Notes: generated from the sequence alone by a model not told the origin. A stretch of DNA of 36,391 nucleotides from JAICYJ01 sp035695105 (GCA_035695105.1 DASSEV010000096.1:1-36391); one strand, 5' to 3'; positions 15,522-23,846 are shown, counted from the stretch's first letter. A program made the numbers and translations.

Positions 15522-16412
15522 ATGGCCCCGGCAAAGCCTCGAGCGGTGTGGAGCGGCAGCATCAGCTTCGGTCTGGTGAACGCTCCCGTGCGCATGTACG
15601 CCGCCATCAGCGAGAAGAACCTGAAGTTCAACCTCATCCATGAGAAGGACGGCGGGCGGATCGGCTACCAGAAGATCTGCAAGCTGGAGGACGAGGTCGT
15701 GCCCAACGAGGAGATCGTGAAGGCCTACCAGGTGGAGGACGACGAGTTCGTCTATCTCACGGACGAGGACTTCGAGGCCGCCGCGCCGGAGGCCTACAAG
15801 ACGATCACGATCCACGACTTCGTGCCCGCCGAACAGATCGACCCGATCTACTTCGAGCGCACCTACTTCCTCGGGCCGGCCGAGTCCGCCGCCGAGCCCG
15901 TCTACGCCCTGCTGGTCAAGGCGATGGAGGAGGCGGGGCTGGTCGCGGTCGCCACCTATGTCTTCCACGAGCGCGAGAACCTCGGCTGCCTGCGCGTCCG
16001 CGACGGCGTGCTCACGCTCGAGAAGATGTTCTTCGCCGACGAGGTGCGGCCCGTCGAGGGCATCGCCCCGGAGGGCGTCAAGGTCGACAAGCGCCAGCTC
16101 GAGATGGCGATGCAGCTGATCGGGCAGTACCAGGGCGACTTCGACCCCGACCAGTACCACGACGCGTACCGCGAGCGGCTGATGGGCGTGATCGAGGCCA
16201 AGCGCAGCGGCGAGGGCGTGAAGCCGGCCGTCGAGACCGAGAAGCCGGCGGCGCCGGATCTGCTGGCCGCGCTGCAGGCATCGCTCGAGGAGGTCAAGGC
16301 GACGCCGAAGCCGAAGGCGAAGTCCGGCGGCGCGTCGAAGGGCAAGAGCCGGTCTACGGCAGGCGCTGGCGGCGGCCGAGCAACGGCTCGGCGAGGTCGC
16401 CGAGCCGGCTGA
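15522..16412 (+). CDS. ku: Ku, NHEJ DNA-end-binding protein
   Basis: Bacterial Ku forms a homodimeric ring on DNA double-strand ends and recruits LigD for non-homologous end joining. The 296-residue protein begins M-A-P-A-K-P-R-A-V-W-S-G-S-I-S-F-G-L-V-N, the diagnostic N terminus. The core runs to about residue 220 (Y-H-D-A-Y-R-E-R-L). A Lys/Arg/Gly-rich tail (about 245-296) follows, of the sort that binds DNA and modulates sliding in other Ku proteins. A GTG at 15516 would add two residues. The gene converges on ligD and the 3' ends overlap by 59 bp, so the basic tail is encoded opposite the end of the LigD polymerase domain. Confidence 0.96.
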   Translation: MAPAKPRAVWSGSISFGLVNAPVRMYAAISEKNLKFNLIHEKDGGRIGYQKICKLEDEVVPNEEIVKAYQVEDDEFVYLTDEDFEAAAPEAYKTITIHDFVPAEQIDPIYFERTYFLGPAESAAEPVYALLVKAMEEAGLVAVATYVFHERENLGCLRVRDGVLTLEKMFFADEVRPVEGIAPEGVKVDKRQLEMAMQLIGQYQGDFDPDQYHDAYRERLMGVIEAKRSGEGVKPAVETEKPAAPDLLAALQASLEEVKATPKPKAKSGGASKGKSRSTAGAGGGRATARRGRRAG

Positions 16413-18591
16413 TCCGCTCGATCACGGCCTCCATCGTGAACGCGCCGGGGTCGAGGTCGGGCGTCAGCTCGTCCCAGGCCAGCGGCGTCGCCACCTTCGC
16501 ACCGGGACGGGGCCGCACCGAGTAGGCGCCCGAGGTGGTGCGGCCGCGGCCGTTCTGGTTCGCGTCGATCAGCACCCCATGGCGGTCGGAGCGGCGCCAC
16601 TTGGTGGTGATCAGCTCGGGGTGCGTCCGCGCGAGCGCCCGTGCCACAGCGGCCACGAAGGCGCGGGCCTCGTCGTGGTCGTAGCGCCGCTCGACCGGCA
16701 CCAGCACGTGCATGCCCTTGCCGCCGCTCGTTCGCGGCACCCCTTCCAGCTTCAGCGCCCGCAGCGCCTCGCGCACGAGCAGCGCCACCTCGACCACGGT
16801 CGAGAAGGGGACGCCGTCGGCCGGATCGAGATCGAACATGACGAGATCGGGCCGCTCCGGCCGGTCGCAGCGCGCGAGCCAGGGATGCAGGTCGATGCAC
16901 CCCATGTTGACCACCCAGGCAAGGGTGTCCGCGTCGTTGACAAGGATGTAGCGGATGTCCTCGTCGGTGAACGTCCGCACCCAGCCGGGCAGGTGGTCGG
17001 GAGCGTCCTTCTGGAAGAAGCTCTTGCCCTCGATCCCGTCCGGGTAGCGCAGCATGGTGAACGGGCGGTCGCGCATGTGCGGCACGACCACCTCGGAGAC
17101 GGCCATGTAGTAGTCGAACAGGTCGGCCTTGGTGATGCCCTCGTCGGGGAAGAACACCTTGCCGGGGTTGCTCAGGGTGACCCTGGCCGACGCCGGCGTG
17201 GCCGGGCGCACCCGCTCGTCCGCCAGCCCCAGGAACACCGGCGCGCGCAGCCGCCCGTCGCGCGTGCGCTCTGCGTAGGCCACCTTCGCACACAGGCGCG
17301 GCTCGACCCAGGTCACCCGCCGTACCGGCGTCTTCGGCATCTTCGGCAGCGGCGAGATCGGGGGCGTGTCGACGCGGATCGCCTCCATCCGCCGCAGGAG
17401 GTCGGTGATCGAGCGCTCGTCCAGGCCGCTGCCGACGTTGCCTGCCCACGTGAGGCCGTCGTCGCCCTGCTCGCCCAGCACCAGCGACCCGAGCGCCTCG
17501 CGCGCGCCCTGGCCCGGCGTCCAGCCGAGGATCAGGAACTCGCCGTCCTGCCGGGTCTTCACCTTGACCCAGTCGCCGGTGCGCTTGCCGGGGCGGTAGG
17601 GCGAGCCGCGCCGCTTGGCGATGACGCCCTCCATGTCCTGCGCCACGACCGCGTCGAGCAGCCCGGGGCCGTCCTCGAAGCTGCTGGACAGGCGCACGAG
17701 CGGGTTGCCCTCGACCAGCAGCGCCTCGAGCCGCGCGCGGCGCTCCTCCAGCGGCAGGTCGACCAGCGGCCGGCGCTCCAGCTCGAGCAGGTCGAACACG
17801 TAGTACGCGGGCGAGCCCTCGCCGCGCTGCATGAGCGAGAAGCTGGGGCGTCCGCGCTCGTCCAGCATGCACAGCTCGCCGTCGACCACGCAGTCCGAGG
17901 TGCGCACGGCGTGGGGGAGCGCCCGGGCGAGCATCGGGAACCTGCTGCCCATGTCGACGCCGCGGCGGCTCGTGAGCGTGGCCTCGCCGCCCTCGAGCCG
18001 GGCGATCACCCGGTAGCCGTCCCACTTCACCTCGTAGGTCCAGTCACCGCGGGCCGGCAGCCGGTCCGACTGTGTTGCCAGCATGGGCGCGTAGGACGCG
18101 CGCTCGGCCCGCTCCGCCGGCGCGCCGGGGTCGTGCTTCTTGATCACCAGCCAGTTCTTCTCATCGCCGCCCAGCCGGGCCGGGACGAGCGTCCACAGGC
18201 CGTGCACCCGGTCGCCGGCCAGTCGCACCGTGAGGCCGCCGTCGCGCTTCTGCTCGACCAGCTCGTAGACGCCGTGGTCCCAGATCTCCATGGTGCCTGC
18301 GCCGTACTCGCCCTTCGGGATGACGCCGGCGAAGGTGGCGTACTTCATCGGGTGATCCTCGGTGTGGACGGCCAGGTAGCGCTCGCCCGGCTCGAGCGGT
18401 AGCCCCTTCGGCAACGCCCAGCTGGCCAGCACGCCGTGCATCTCGAGCCGCAGGTCATAGTGGAGGCGGCGGGCGTCGTGGCGCTGGATGACGAACACCG
18501 GCCGGCCGTCACCGCCCGATGCGTCCTCCTCGCCGGCCGGCTCGGGGGTCTTCCCGGGACGCCGCTTGCGACGGTAGTCCTCGAGCGACAT
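16354..18591 (-). CDS. ligD: Multifunctional ATP-dependent DNA ligase D (PE-Lig-Pol)
   Basis: LigD processes, fills and seals DNA ends held by Ku. The 745-residue protein has three domains in the order phosphoesterase, ligase, polymerase. The phosphoesterase (about 30-150) shows Q-R-H-D-A-R-R-L-H-Y-D-L-R-L-E. The ligase (about 165-465) shows Y-E-V-K-W-D-G-Y with adenylated Lys189, V-V-D-G-E-L and E-G-V-I-A-K-R. The primase-like polymerase (about 471-735) has catalytic D-L-D at 587-589 and S-G-G-K-G-M-H-V. This order is known from Pseudomonas LigD; mycobacterial LigD is Pol-PE-Lig. The ATG at 18591 shares one base with the stop of the upstream lipoprotein gene, so the two are probably translated together. 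Confidence 0.96.
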   Translation of the reverse strand: MSLEDYRRKRRPGKTPEPAGEEDASGGDGRPVFVIQRHDARRLHYDLRLEMHGVLASWALPKGLPLEPGERYLAVHTEDHPMKYATFAGVIPKGEYGAGTMEIWDHGVYELVEQKRDGGLTVRLAGDRVHGLWTLVPARLGGDEKNWLVIKKHDPGAPAERAERASYAPMLATQSDRLPARGDWTYEVKWDGYRVIARLEGGEATLTSRRGVDMGSRFPMLARALPHAVRTSDCVVDGELCMLDERGRPSFSLMQRGEGSPAYYVFDLLELERRPLVDLPLEERRARLEALLVEGNPLVRLSSSFEDGPGLLDAVVAQDMEGVIAKRRGSPYRPGKRTGDWVKVKTRQDGEFLILGWTPGQGAREALGSLVLGEQGDDGLTWAGNVGSGLDERSITDLLRRMEAIRVDTPPISPLPKMPKTPVRRVTWVEPRLCAKVAYAERTRDGRLRAPVFLGLADERVRPATPASARVTLSNPGKVFFPDEGITKADLFDYYMAVSEVVVPHMRDRPFTMLRYPDGIEGKSFFQKDAPDHLPGWVRTFTDEDIRYILVNDADTLAWVVNMGCIDLHPWLARCDRPERPDLVMFDLDPADGVPFSTVVEVALLVREALRALKLEGVPRTSGGKGMHVLVPVERRYDHDEARAFVAAVARALARTHPELITTKWRRSDRHGVLIDANQNGRGRTTSGAYSVRPRPGAKVATPLAWDELTPDLDPGAFTMEAVIERISRLGDLAEPLLGRRQRLP

Positions 18592-19157
18592 CAGGTGAAG
18601 CGGGCGATGCCGACGTGGGCCGCCTTCGCCGGCGTGTCGCCGAAGCGGTAGACGAGCAGGCCTCCCTGCTGCTTGCCGGGTACCGGGAAGACCAGGGAGC
18701 CGGTGACGGTCTCGCCGGGGCTGAGCGTCCTGCCGATCAACTGGTTGGCGACCTTGGCCGTGCCCGAGGCAAGGAACGTGTGGTTCAGCGTATTGCGGAG
18801 CCAGATCTGGGTCGGCGCAACCGTGCCTGACCGGGTGGTGCTCGCGTTGCCGAGGCGAACCCGGAAGACGGCGTAGAGCTTCGTGCCCGGGGGCGAGACG
18901 GCGCCCGGCACGGACGTGCGCCACTGCACCGCGACGATGCGCAGGGTGAGGTTGTCGAGCCTCAGCGTCTGTCCGGGCGCGGCCACGGTGTAGACCTTGC
19001 CGTCGGGCAGCTTGGCGGTGCCGGAGTCGGGCAGCGTCTGGGCGGTCGGAACGGCGGCGGTGGTTCCCGAGTCCCCGCCGGACGGCGATCCGCTGCCGCC
19101 CATGCAGCCGGCGGCGAGCAGCGCGAGCAGGAGCAGTGCAACGAGTCGCATGCGCAC
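18591..19157 (-). CDS. Lipoprotein with DUF4352-like domain
   Basis: The 188-residue protein has a signal peptide ending in the lipobox L-L-A-A-G-C (Cys18 is lipidated in the family of such signals). A Gly/Ser/Thr-rich linker to ~residue 45 leads to a beta-rich domain (about 50-188). The pattern L-Y-A-V-F-R-V-R-L-G-N and S-P-G-E-T-V-T-G-S-L-V-F-P-V-P is typical of DUF4352/telokin-like extracellular domains. The function of that domain is not established. The start is GTG at 19157, with an alternative ATG at 19151; the GTG lies 6 nt after TACAGT and lacks a ribosome site. It sits 28 bp after hisIE and overlaps ligD by one base. A link to DNA repair is positional only. Confidence 0.8.
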   Translation of the reverse strand: MRMRLVALLLLALLAAGCMGGSGSPSGGDSGTTAAVPTAQTLPDSGTAKLPDGKVYTVAAPGQTLRLDNLTLRIVAVQWRTSVPGAVSPPGTKLYAVFRVRLGNASTTRSGTVAPTQIWLRNTLNHTFLASGTAKVANQLIGRTLSPGETVTGSLVFPVPGKQQGGLLVYRFGDTPAKAAHVGIARFT

Positions 19158-19163
19158 GCGCTG

Positions 19164-19169
19164 ACTGTA
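19164..19169 (-). promoter_or_regulatory. Leaderless-type -10 (TACAGT) before the lipoprotein-ligD pair
   Basis: On the minus strand TACAGT is followed by 6 nt and the GTG at 19157. It falls in the 28-bp gap after hisIE, so the lipoprotein and ligD may have their own promoter rather than depending on the his operon. Confidence 0.4.
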
Positions 19170-19185
19170 GTGGAGCGGGGCCCGC

Positions 19186-19806
19186 TCAGGCCCGCTTCGA
19201 GGCCGCCGTCCGGCGGGCGGCCAGCACCTCGAGCGGCGCGAGCGGGTCGATCCCGTCCCGCGCCAGCAGCACCATCGAGTGGAACCACAGGTCGGCCACC
19301 TCTGCGATCAGCTCGCTGCTCCCCGGAGCTGCCAGCAGCACCTCGACCGCCTCCTCGCCGACCTTGCGCTGCGGCCGCTCGCGCTCGCCGGCGAGCATCC
19401 CTGCGACGTAGCTCTCCGCCGGGTCAGTGCCGCGGCGCTGCTCGATCACCTTCGCCACGTCCGACAACGTAGCCGTGCGGGGGTCCGCACGCCGGGGGCC
19501 GAAGCATGTCTCCTCGCCCGTGTGGCACACCGGGCCGGTCGGACGGACCAGCATCAGCAGCGTGTCGCCATCGCAGTCAACGGCGATCGACTCCACGGCC
19601 ATCACGTTCCCCGAGGTCTCGCCCTTCTTCCACAGCCGCCCCCGTGACCTCGAGTGGAAGTGTGCGAAGCCGGTCGCACGCGTCGCCTCGAGCGCCTCCT
19701 GGTCGGCCCACGCCACCATCAGCACGTCGCCGGTTCCCGCGTCCTGCACCACGCACGTGACCAGCTGGCCCGGCTCCAGGGTCAGATCCGCACCGGCAGG
19801 CCGCAT
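19186..19806 (-). CDS. hisI: Phosphoribosyl-AMP cyclohydrolase / phosphoribosyl-ATP pyrophosphatase fusion
   Basis: This is a bifunctional HisIE for steps 2 and 3 of histidine synthesis, 206 residues. The HisI part (1-105) shows H-S-R-S-R-G-R-L-W-K-K-G-E-T-S-G. Its metal ligands are D-C-D-G-D (Cys78) and V-C-H-T-G-E-E-T-C (Cys94, Cys101). The HisE part (about 113-206) has E-S-Y-V-A-G-M-L, R-K-V-G-E-E-A-V-E-V and E-V-A-D-L-W-F-H. The ATG at 19806 is 5 nt after AGGAGGTG and overlaps the hisF 3' end by 25 bp. It is the last recognisable his gene of the operon. Confidence 0.96.
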   Translation of the reverse strand: MRPAGADLTLEPGQLVTCVVQDAGTGDVLMVAWADQEALEATRATGFAHFHSRSRGRLWKKGETSGNVMAVESIAVDCDGDTLLMLVRPTGPVCHTGEETCFGPRRADPRTATLSDVAKVIEQRRGTDPAESYVAGMLAGERERPQRKVGEEAVEVLLAAPGSSELIAEVADLWFHSMVLLARDGIDPLAPLEVLAARRTAASKRA

Positions 19807-20534
19807 GCGGCCACCTCCTGCTTCACCTCGGCGATGGGATGGAGGCCATCGTGGAAGATGGAGGCGGCCAGCGCGGCCGACGCTCCCGCCTCCAGAGCCG
19901 CGACCAGGTCGGACGGGCCGCCCGCTCCGCCGGAGGCGATCACGGGCACCGTGACGGCCCCGCACACCGCCGCCAGCAGATCGAGGTCGTATCCGCCACC
20001 CGTGCCGTCGCTGTCGATGCTCGTCACAAGCAGCTCGCCCGCGCCGCGCTGCGCCACCTCACAGGCCCAGGCCACCGCGTCGCGGCCGGTCGGCCGGCGC
20101 CCTCCTCCGGCGAACACCTCCCATCCGCCGGTGCGCCTCGCCGCATCGATCGCAGCCACCACGCACTGCGTGCCGAAGGCGGCGGCCAGCTCCCCGACCA
20201 GCTCGGGCCGTTCGAGGGCAGCGCTGTTGACGCAGACCTTGTCCGCCCCGGCCCGCAGCAGCTCTCGCGCCTGCTCGGCGGTCGAGATGCCGCCGCCGAC
20301 GCAGAGGGGGACGTCAACCTGCTCGGCCGCCCGCTCCACCGCGGCCAGCAGCTCGGACCACCGCTCGTCGCCGGCGCTGATGTTGAGCCAGACGATCTCG
20401 TCGGCGCCCGCATCCGCGTAGCGCCGCGCCGCGTCGACGGGATCGCCGCAGTCGCGCAGCGACTCGAAGTTGATGCCCTTCACCAGCCGCCCGCCACGCA
20501 CGTCGAGGCACGGAATCACGCGCCTACGCAGCAA
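19782..20534 (-). CDS. hisF: Imidazole glycerol phosphate synthase cyclase subunit
   Basis: HisF, with the HisH glutaminase, forms imidazole glycerol phosphate and AICAR. The 250-residue TIM barrel shows V-I-P-C-L-D-V-R-G-G-R-L-V-K-G, C-V-G-G-G-I, I-D-S-D-G-T-G-G-G-Y-D and I-A-S-G-G-A-G. A TTG start at 20534 is preferred. It is preceded by GGAG with 7-nt spacing. It gives M-L-R-R-R-V-I-P-C-L-D, placing the catalytic Asp at position 11 exactly as in characterised HisF. A GTG at 20519 would truncate the first strand and has no ribosome site. The gene overlaps hisH by 11 bp. Confidence 0.95.
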   Translation of the reverse strand: MLRRRVIPCLDVRGGRLVKGINFESLRDCGDPVDAARRYADAGADEIVWLNISAGDERWSELLAAVERAAEQVDVPLCVGGGISTAEQARELLRAGADKVCVNSAALERPELVGELAAAFGTQCVVAAIDAARRTGGWEVFAGGGRRPTGRDAVAWACEVAQRGAGELLVTSIDSDGTGGGYDLDLLAAVCGAVTVPVIASGGAGGPSDLVAALEAGASAALAASIFHDGLHPIAEVKQEVAACGLPVRI

Positions 20535-21090
20535 GCCACCGCTCCAGCATCCGCCGGCCGTCGCCGGCGCTCTTCTCCGGATGGAACTGCACGCCCTCCA
20601 GCCGGCCGCTGCGAACGACCGTCGGCACCGACCGCCCGTCGACCGGCGTCCGCCCGGCGACCACATCGTCCTCGCAGGCAACGGCATACGAGTGTGCGAA
20701 GTAGCAGACGGCGGGCGCGCCGTCGCCGACGACGTCGTTCCAGCCCATGTGCGGGACCCGCTCGGCCCAGTCGATCGGCTGCACGCGGCCGCGGAGCAGG
20801 CCCAGGCAGTCGACACCGCCCTCGTCGGACTCCTCGAACAGCAGCTGCATCCCGAGGCAGACCCCGAGCAACGGCGCGCTGGAGGCGCGCACCGCCTCGT
20901 CCAGTCCTCGCTCGCGCAGCGCACGCATCGCGGGGCCCGCCGCTCCGACGCCGGGCAGCACCAGCCGGTCGGCGCCGGCCACCGTGGCAGCATCGCCCGT
21001 GACCCGCACCGAGGCTCCCAGCCGCTCGAAGGCGGCGCGCAGCGAGCGCAGGTTGCCGGCGCCGTAGTCGATCAGGGTCACGACCGTCAT
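20524..21090 (-). CDS. hisH: Imidazole glycerol phosphate synthase glutaminase subunit
   Basis: HisH supplies ammonia from glutamine to HisF. The 188-residue class I glutamine amidotransferase carries the nucleophile Cys in L-L-G-V-C-L-G-M-Q-L-L-F-E. The catalytic His/Glu lie in G-V-Q-F-H-P-E-K-S. Y-G-A-G-N-L and P-H-M-G-W-N are also family marks. The ATG at 21090 overlaps the stop of the hisC-hisB gene (ATGA). Confidence 0.96.
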   Translation of the reverse strand: MTVVTLIDYGAGNLRSLRAAFERLGASVRVTGDAATVAGADRLVLPGVGAAGPAMRALRERGLDEAVRASSAPLLGVCLGMQLLFEESDEGGVDCLGLLRGRVQPIDWAERVPHMGWNDVVGDGAPAVCYFAHSYAVACEDDVVAGRTPVDGRSVPTVVRSGRLEGVQFHPEKSAGDGRRMLERWLAA

Positions 21091-22688
21091 ACCGAGCCCT
21101 TGGTGCTCGGCAGGGCACCGGCCCTCGCCTCGTCGACCGCGACCGCGCGCCGCAGCGCGAGCGCAAGCGATTTGAAGGCCGCCTCGACAACGTGATGGTC
21201 GTCCTCGCCGCTGCCCTCGAGGTGGATCGCGAGCCGGCCGGCACGCGACAGGGAGTCGAAGAAGTGGGGGATGAGGCTCGCCGGCAGCTCACCGATCCGC
21301 TCGCCGGTGAGACGCAGGCCGACGGCGCTGTGCCCGCGCCCGCCGAGGTCGACCGTGGCATGGCACAGCGCCTCGTCCAACGGCGCCCGGGCGTCGCCGT
21401 ACCGCACGATGCCCGCCCGGTCGCCGAGCGCCGCGTCCAGGGCCTGGCCCAGCGCGATGGCAACGTCCTCGACCGTGTGGTGCTCGTCCACCCACAGATC
21501 GCCGGCGCACATCAGGCGGAGGTCGGTGAGCGAGTGGAACGCCAGGGCCGTCAGCATGTGATCGAGGAAGCCGATGCCGGTGGTGATCCCCGCCTCGCCC
21601 GAGCCGTCGAGCGTCCACTCCACGTCGATGGCCGTCTCCCGGGTGCGGCGGTGCACCGTGCCGGTTCGCGGTCGCTCATCCTGAGGCTCCGGCTGCGGCT
21701 CGAACCCGAGCGTCCGCAGCAGCAGGTCGTTGTCCGCCGGTGTGCCCACCGTGATGCGCAGGCATGTCGGCAGGGCGTCGAACGTGCGCACCACGATGCC
21801 GGCCCCGAGCAGCCGCAGGGCCCAGGCCGTGGAGTCCTCCCCGGTATCGGCCAGCAGGAAGTTCGTGCAGGAGGGGTGGACGCGCCATCCCGCGGCGGCC
21901 AGTGCGGCGGCGAGCCGCTCGCGCTCCCGCACCGTCGCTGCGACGTCCGCGCGCATCGTCTCCAGATCCGACAACGCGCGCAGTGCGAGCGCGTTCGACA
22001 GGCTCGAGATGCTGCCGGGCGGCCGCACCGCCTCCAGCGCCCGTGCCAGCGGCGGCGGGGCGATCAGGTAGCCGACGCGGATCCCGGCGAGCGCGAACCC
22101 CTTCGACAGCGTGCGGACGACGACGACGTCATCACGCTCGCGCACCAGGCCCGACAGATCGGTGCCGCCGAACTCGAGGTAGGCCTGGTCGATCACCACG
22201 AGCCCGCCGCCGGGCGCCGGGACGTCGCCGGGCGCGTCCTCGCCCGTCGGGTTGTGCGGCGAGCAGACCCAGGTCAGCTGTGCGCCGTCGGGCTCGTCGT
22301 CGAGCGAGGCTCCGGCCAGCCGCGTGACGCTCCCGTACACCGCGTACGCAGGCGTCCTCGCGTATGCGCGGTCACCCGGCGACAGCGCGAGCAGCGCGCA
22401 CAGCATCAGCGCCTCGTCGGCGCCGGCGGTCACCACGATCTGCTCCGGCGGGAAGCCGGCGTATGCGGCCGCGGCCTCCCGCAGCGCGGTGTAGCGCGAG
22501 TCCGGATAGCCGTTGACGCCGATCGCCGCGAGCCGTGCGGCGGCGCCGGCATACCATGCGGGTGGCCGCCCCTGGGTGTTCTGGTCGAGCCGCACGACCG
22601 GCGTGCCCTCCGGGACATGGCGCTCCCAGCCCTCCTGCCACCTGTACGGCTCGAGGGCGGCAAGGTCGGCCCGCACGAGCCCGCTCAT
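21087..22688 (-). CDS. hisC-hisB: HisC-HisB fusion: histidinol-phosphate aminotransferase + IGP dehydratase
   Basis: One uninterrupted 533-codon frame carries two enzymes. Residues 1-330 are HisC, a PLP aminotransferase with Y-P-D-S-R-Y, V-C-S-P-H-N-P-T-G-E, and R-T-L-S-K-G-F with PLP Lys196. Residues about 344-533 are HisB-type dehydratase. They show T-V-H-R-R-T-R-E-T, I-G-F-L-D-H-M-L, D-E-H-H-T-V-E-D, a second D-D-H-H-V-V-E and the usual ending P-S-T-K-G-S-V. A Pro/Glu/Gln-rich linker of about 13 residues joins them. The reactions are steps 7 and 6 of histidine synthesis. No stop lies between the domains. An ATG in the linker is out of frame, and the in-frame GTG at the HisB boundary lacks a ribosome site. 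It starts at ATGA with the hisG stop. Confidence 0.93.
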   Translation of the reverse strand: MSGLVRADLAALEPYRWQEGWERHVPEGTPVVRLDQNTQGRPPAWYAGAAARLAAIGVNGYPDSRYTALREAAAAYAGFPPEQIVVTAGADEALMLCALLALSPGDRAYARTPAYAVYGSVTRLAGASLDDEPDGAQLTWVCSPHNPTGEDAPGDVPAPGGGLVVIDQAYLEFGGTDLSGLVRERDDVVVVRTLSKGFALAGIRVGYLIAPPPLARALEAVRPPGSISSLSNALALRALSDLETMRADVAATVRERERLAAALAAAGWRVHPSCTNFLLADTGEDSTAWALRLLGAGIVVRTFDALPTCLRITVGTPADNDLLLRTLGFEPQPEPQDERPRTGTVHRRTRETAIDVEWTLDGSGEAGITTGIGFLDHMLTALAFHSLTDLRLMCAGDLWVDEHHTVEDVAIALGQALDAALGDRAGIVRYGDARAPLDEALCHATVDLGGRGHSAVGLRLTGERIGELPASLIPHFFDSLSRAGRLAIHLEGSGEDDHHVVEAAFKSLALALRRAVAVDEARAGALPSTKGSV

Positions 22689-23545
22689 GGGACGAGGTTC
22701 TCGATCGGGAGCACGAGGATGCTGGAGGCGCCGGCCGCCCGCAGCGGGCCCAGCAGCTCGACCACCTGACGGCGGTCGACCACCGCGTGCACCGCGTGCA
22801 TGCCCGTGCGCGCGAGCGGCAGCACGGTCGGCGACTCCATCCCCGGCAGCAGATCGACGATCCGGTCGAGGGATGGGTCGGGGGCGTTCAGCATCAGGTA
22901 GCGCCGGCCTCGCGCCGCGATCACGCTGGCCATCACGGTCGCCAGGGCCTCGGCCACCCGGCGGTGGGCATCGTCCAGGTCGGGCCGGGCGAGCAGCACC
23001 GCCTCGGACTCGAGCACCGTTGCGACCGGCCGCAGACCGTTCGACCGCAGCGTCTCGCCGCTCGAGACCAGGTCGCAGATCGCCTCCGCGGCGTCGAGCC
23101 GCGGCGCCAGCTCGACCGAGCCGTGGATCGGCACGACCTGCACATCGACGCCGGCATCCGCGAAGAACCGCTCGGTGGTGCGGGGGTATGCGGTCGCCAC
23201 CCGCTTGCCGTCCAGGTCGGCGGGCTTCTGGATCGCGGCGTCGTGGGCGACGGCCAGTTCGAGCCGGCACGCGCCGAATCCGAGCGGCAGCAGCTCCTCC
23301 ACCGGGGCGCCCGCCTCGATCAGCTGGTTGCGGCCGGCGATCGCCGTCTCGACTGCACCGTCCGCGGCCCAGGTGGGGATGTCGTCCGACCGGGCAAAGA
23401 GCACCTCGATGTCCCACTGCGAGCAGTGGGAGTAGAGCGCGCGGCCGTTCGCCTCCACCTCGATGCCGGCGGCCCGTGCAAGCTCGAGCGCCGGAGCGTG
23501 CATCCGGCCCTTCGACGGCAGGGCCAGCCGGAACGGACGGGTCAC
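22685..23545 (-). CDS. hisG: ATP phosphoribosyltransferase, long form
   Basis: HisG is the committed first step of histidine synthesis and is feedback-inhibited by histidine. The 286-residue length includes the C-terminal ACT-like regulatory domain found in long HisG, so no HisZ should be needed. Motifs are L-A-L-P-S-K-G-R-M near the N terminus, R-V-A-T-A-Y-P-R-T, and the phosphoribosyl-binding D-L-V-S-S-G-E-T-L-R. The regulatory part ends G-A-S-S-I-L-V-L-P-I-E. The GTG start overlaps the yerC-like stop (GTGA), with GGAG sequences just upstream. Confidence 0.95.
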   Translation of the reverse strand: MTRPFRLALPSKGRMHAPALELARAAGIEVEANGRALYSHCSQWDIEVLFARSDDIPTWAADGAVETAIAGRNQLIEAGAPVEELLPLGFGACRLELAVAHDAAIQKPADLDGKRVATAYPRTTERFFADAGVDVQVVPIHGSVELAPRLDAAEAICDLVSSGETLRSNGLRPVATVLESEAVLLARPDLDDAHRRVAEALATVMASVIAARGRRYLMLNAPDPSLDRIVDLLPGMESPTVLPLARTGMHAVHAVVDRRQVVELLGPLRAAGASSILVLPIENLVP

Positions 23546-23835
23546 GCCTCCGCTCCGATCCGGTCGAGCACGAGCCGGTAGCCGCCCTCGCCGTGGCGCA
23601 GCCAGTGCGCGACCCTGGTCACGGTGGCCGTCGAGGCGTGCAGCTCCGACGCCACCCGAGCGTACGGCGTGCCCTGGTCGAGCATGCGCGCCGCCTGCCA
23701 GCGGTGGGAGAGCGACTCGAGCTCATGAAGCGAGCAGATGTCCCGCAGGAATGCGGCCGCCTCGTCTCTGGTCCGCAGCGCCAGCAGGGCGTCGCAGAGC
23801 TCCTCGATCGCGTGTGTCCGCCAGTCCTCGGCCAT
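23542..23835 (-). CDS. TrpR-superfamily regulator, YerC/HisR-like
   Basis: The 97-residue all-helical protein has the Trp-repressor fold pattern: E-E-L-C-D-A-L-L-A-L near residue 11, then L-H-E-L-E-S-L-S-H-R-W-Q-A-A-R-M-L. A helix-turn-helix T-P-Y-A-R-V-A-S-E-L-H-A-S-T-A-T-V-T-R-V follows (about 56-75). YerC/YecD-family proteins are commonly next to his genes, and members have been proposed as histidine-responsive repressors. Here it is the first gene of the his operon, overlapping hisG by 4 bp, and diverges from hisA across 17 bp that contain a trpO-like palindrome. Control of both his units is therefore likely, by inference. Confidence 0.88.
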   Translation of the reverse strand: MAEDWRTHAIEELCDALLALRTRDEAAAFLRDICSLHELESLSHRWQAARMLDQGTPYARVASELHASTATVTRVAHWLRHGEGGYRLVLDRIGAEA

Positions 23836-23840
23836 AGTGC

Positions 23841-23846
23841 TAGCAT
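23841..23846 (+). promoter_or_regulatory. Leaderless-type -10 (TAGCAT) of hisA
   Basis: TAGCAT is followed by 6 nt and the ATG at 23853, with no Shine-Dalgarno. It lies inside the trpO-like palindrome. Confidence 0.55.

Noticed and set aside
21640..21700. A frameshift between hisC and hisB turning two genes into one
   Set aside because: A linker ATG/TGA pair exists, but hisC and hisB are both in the same frame. Restoring an ATGA junction would need two different shifts, so a genuine fusion is simpler.
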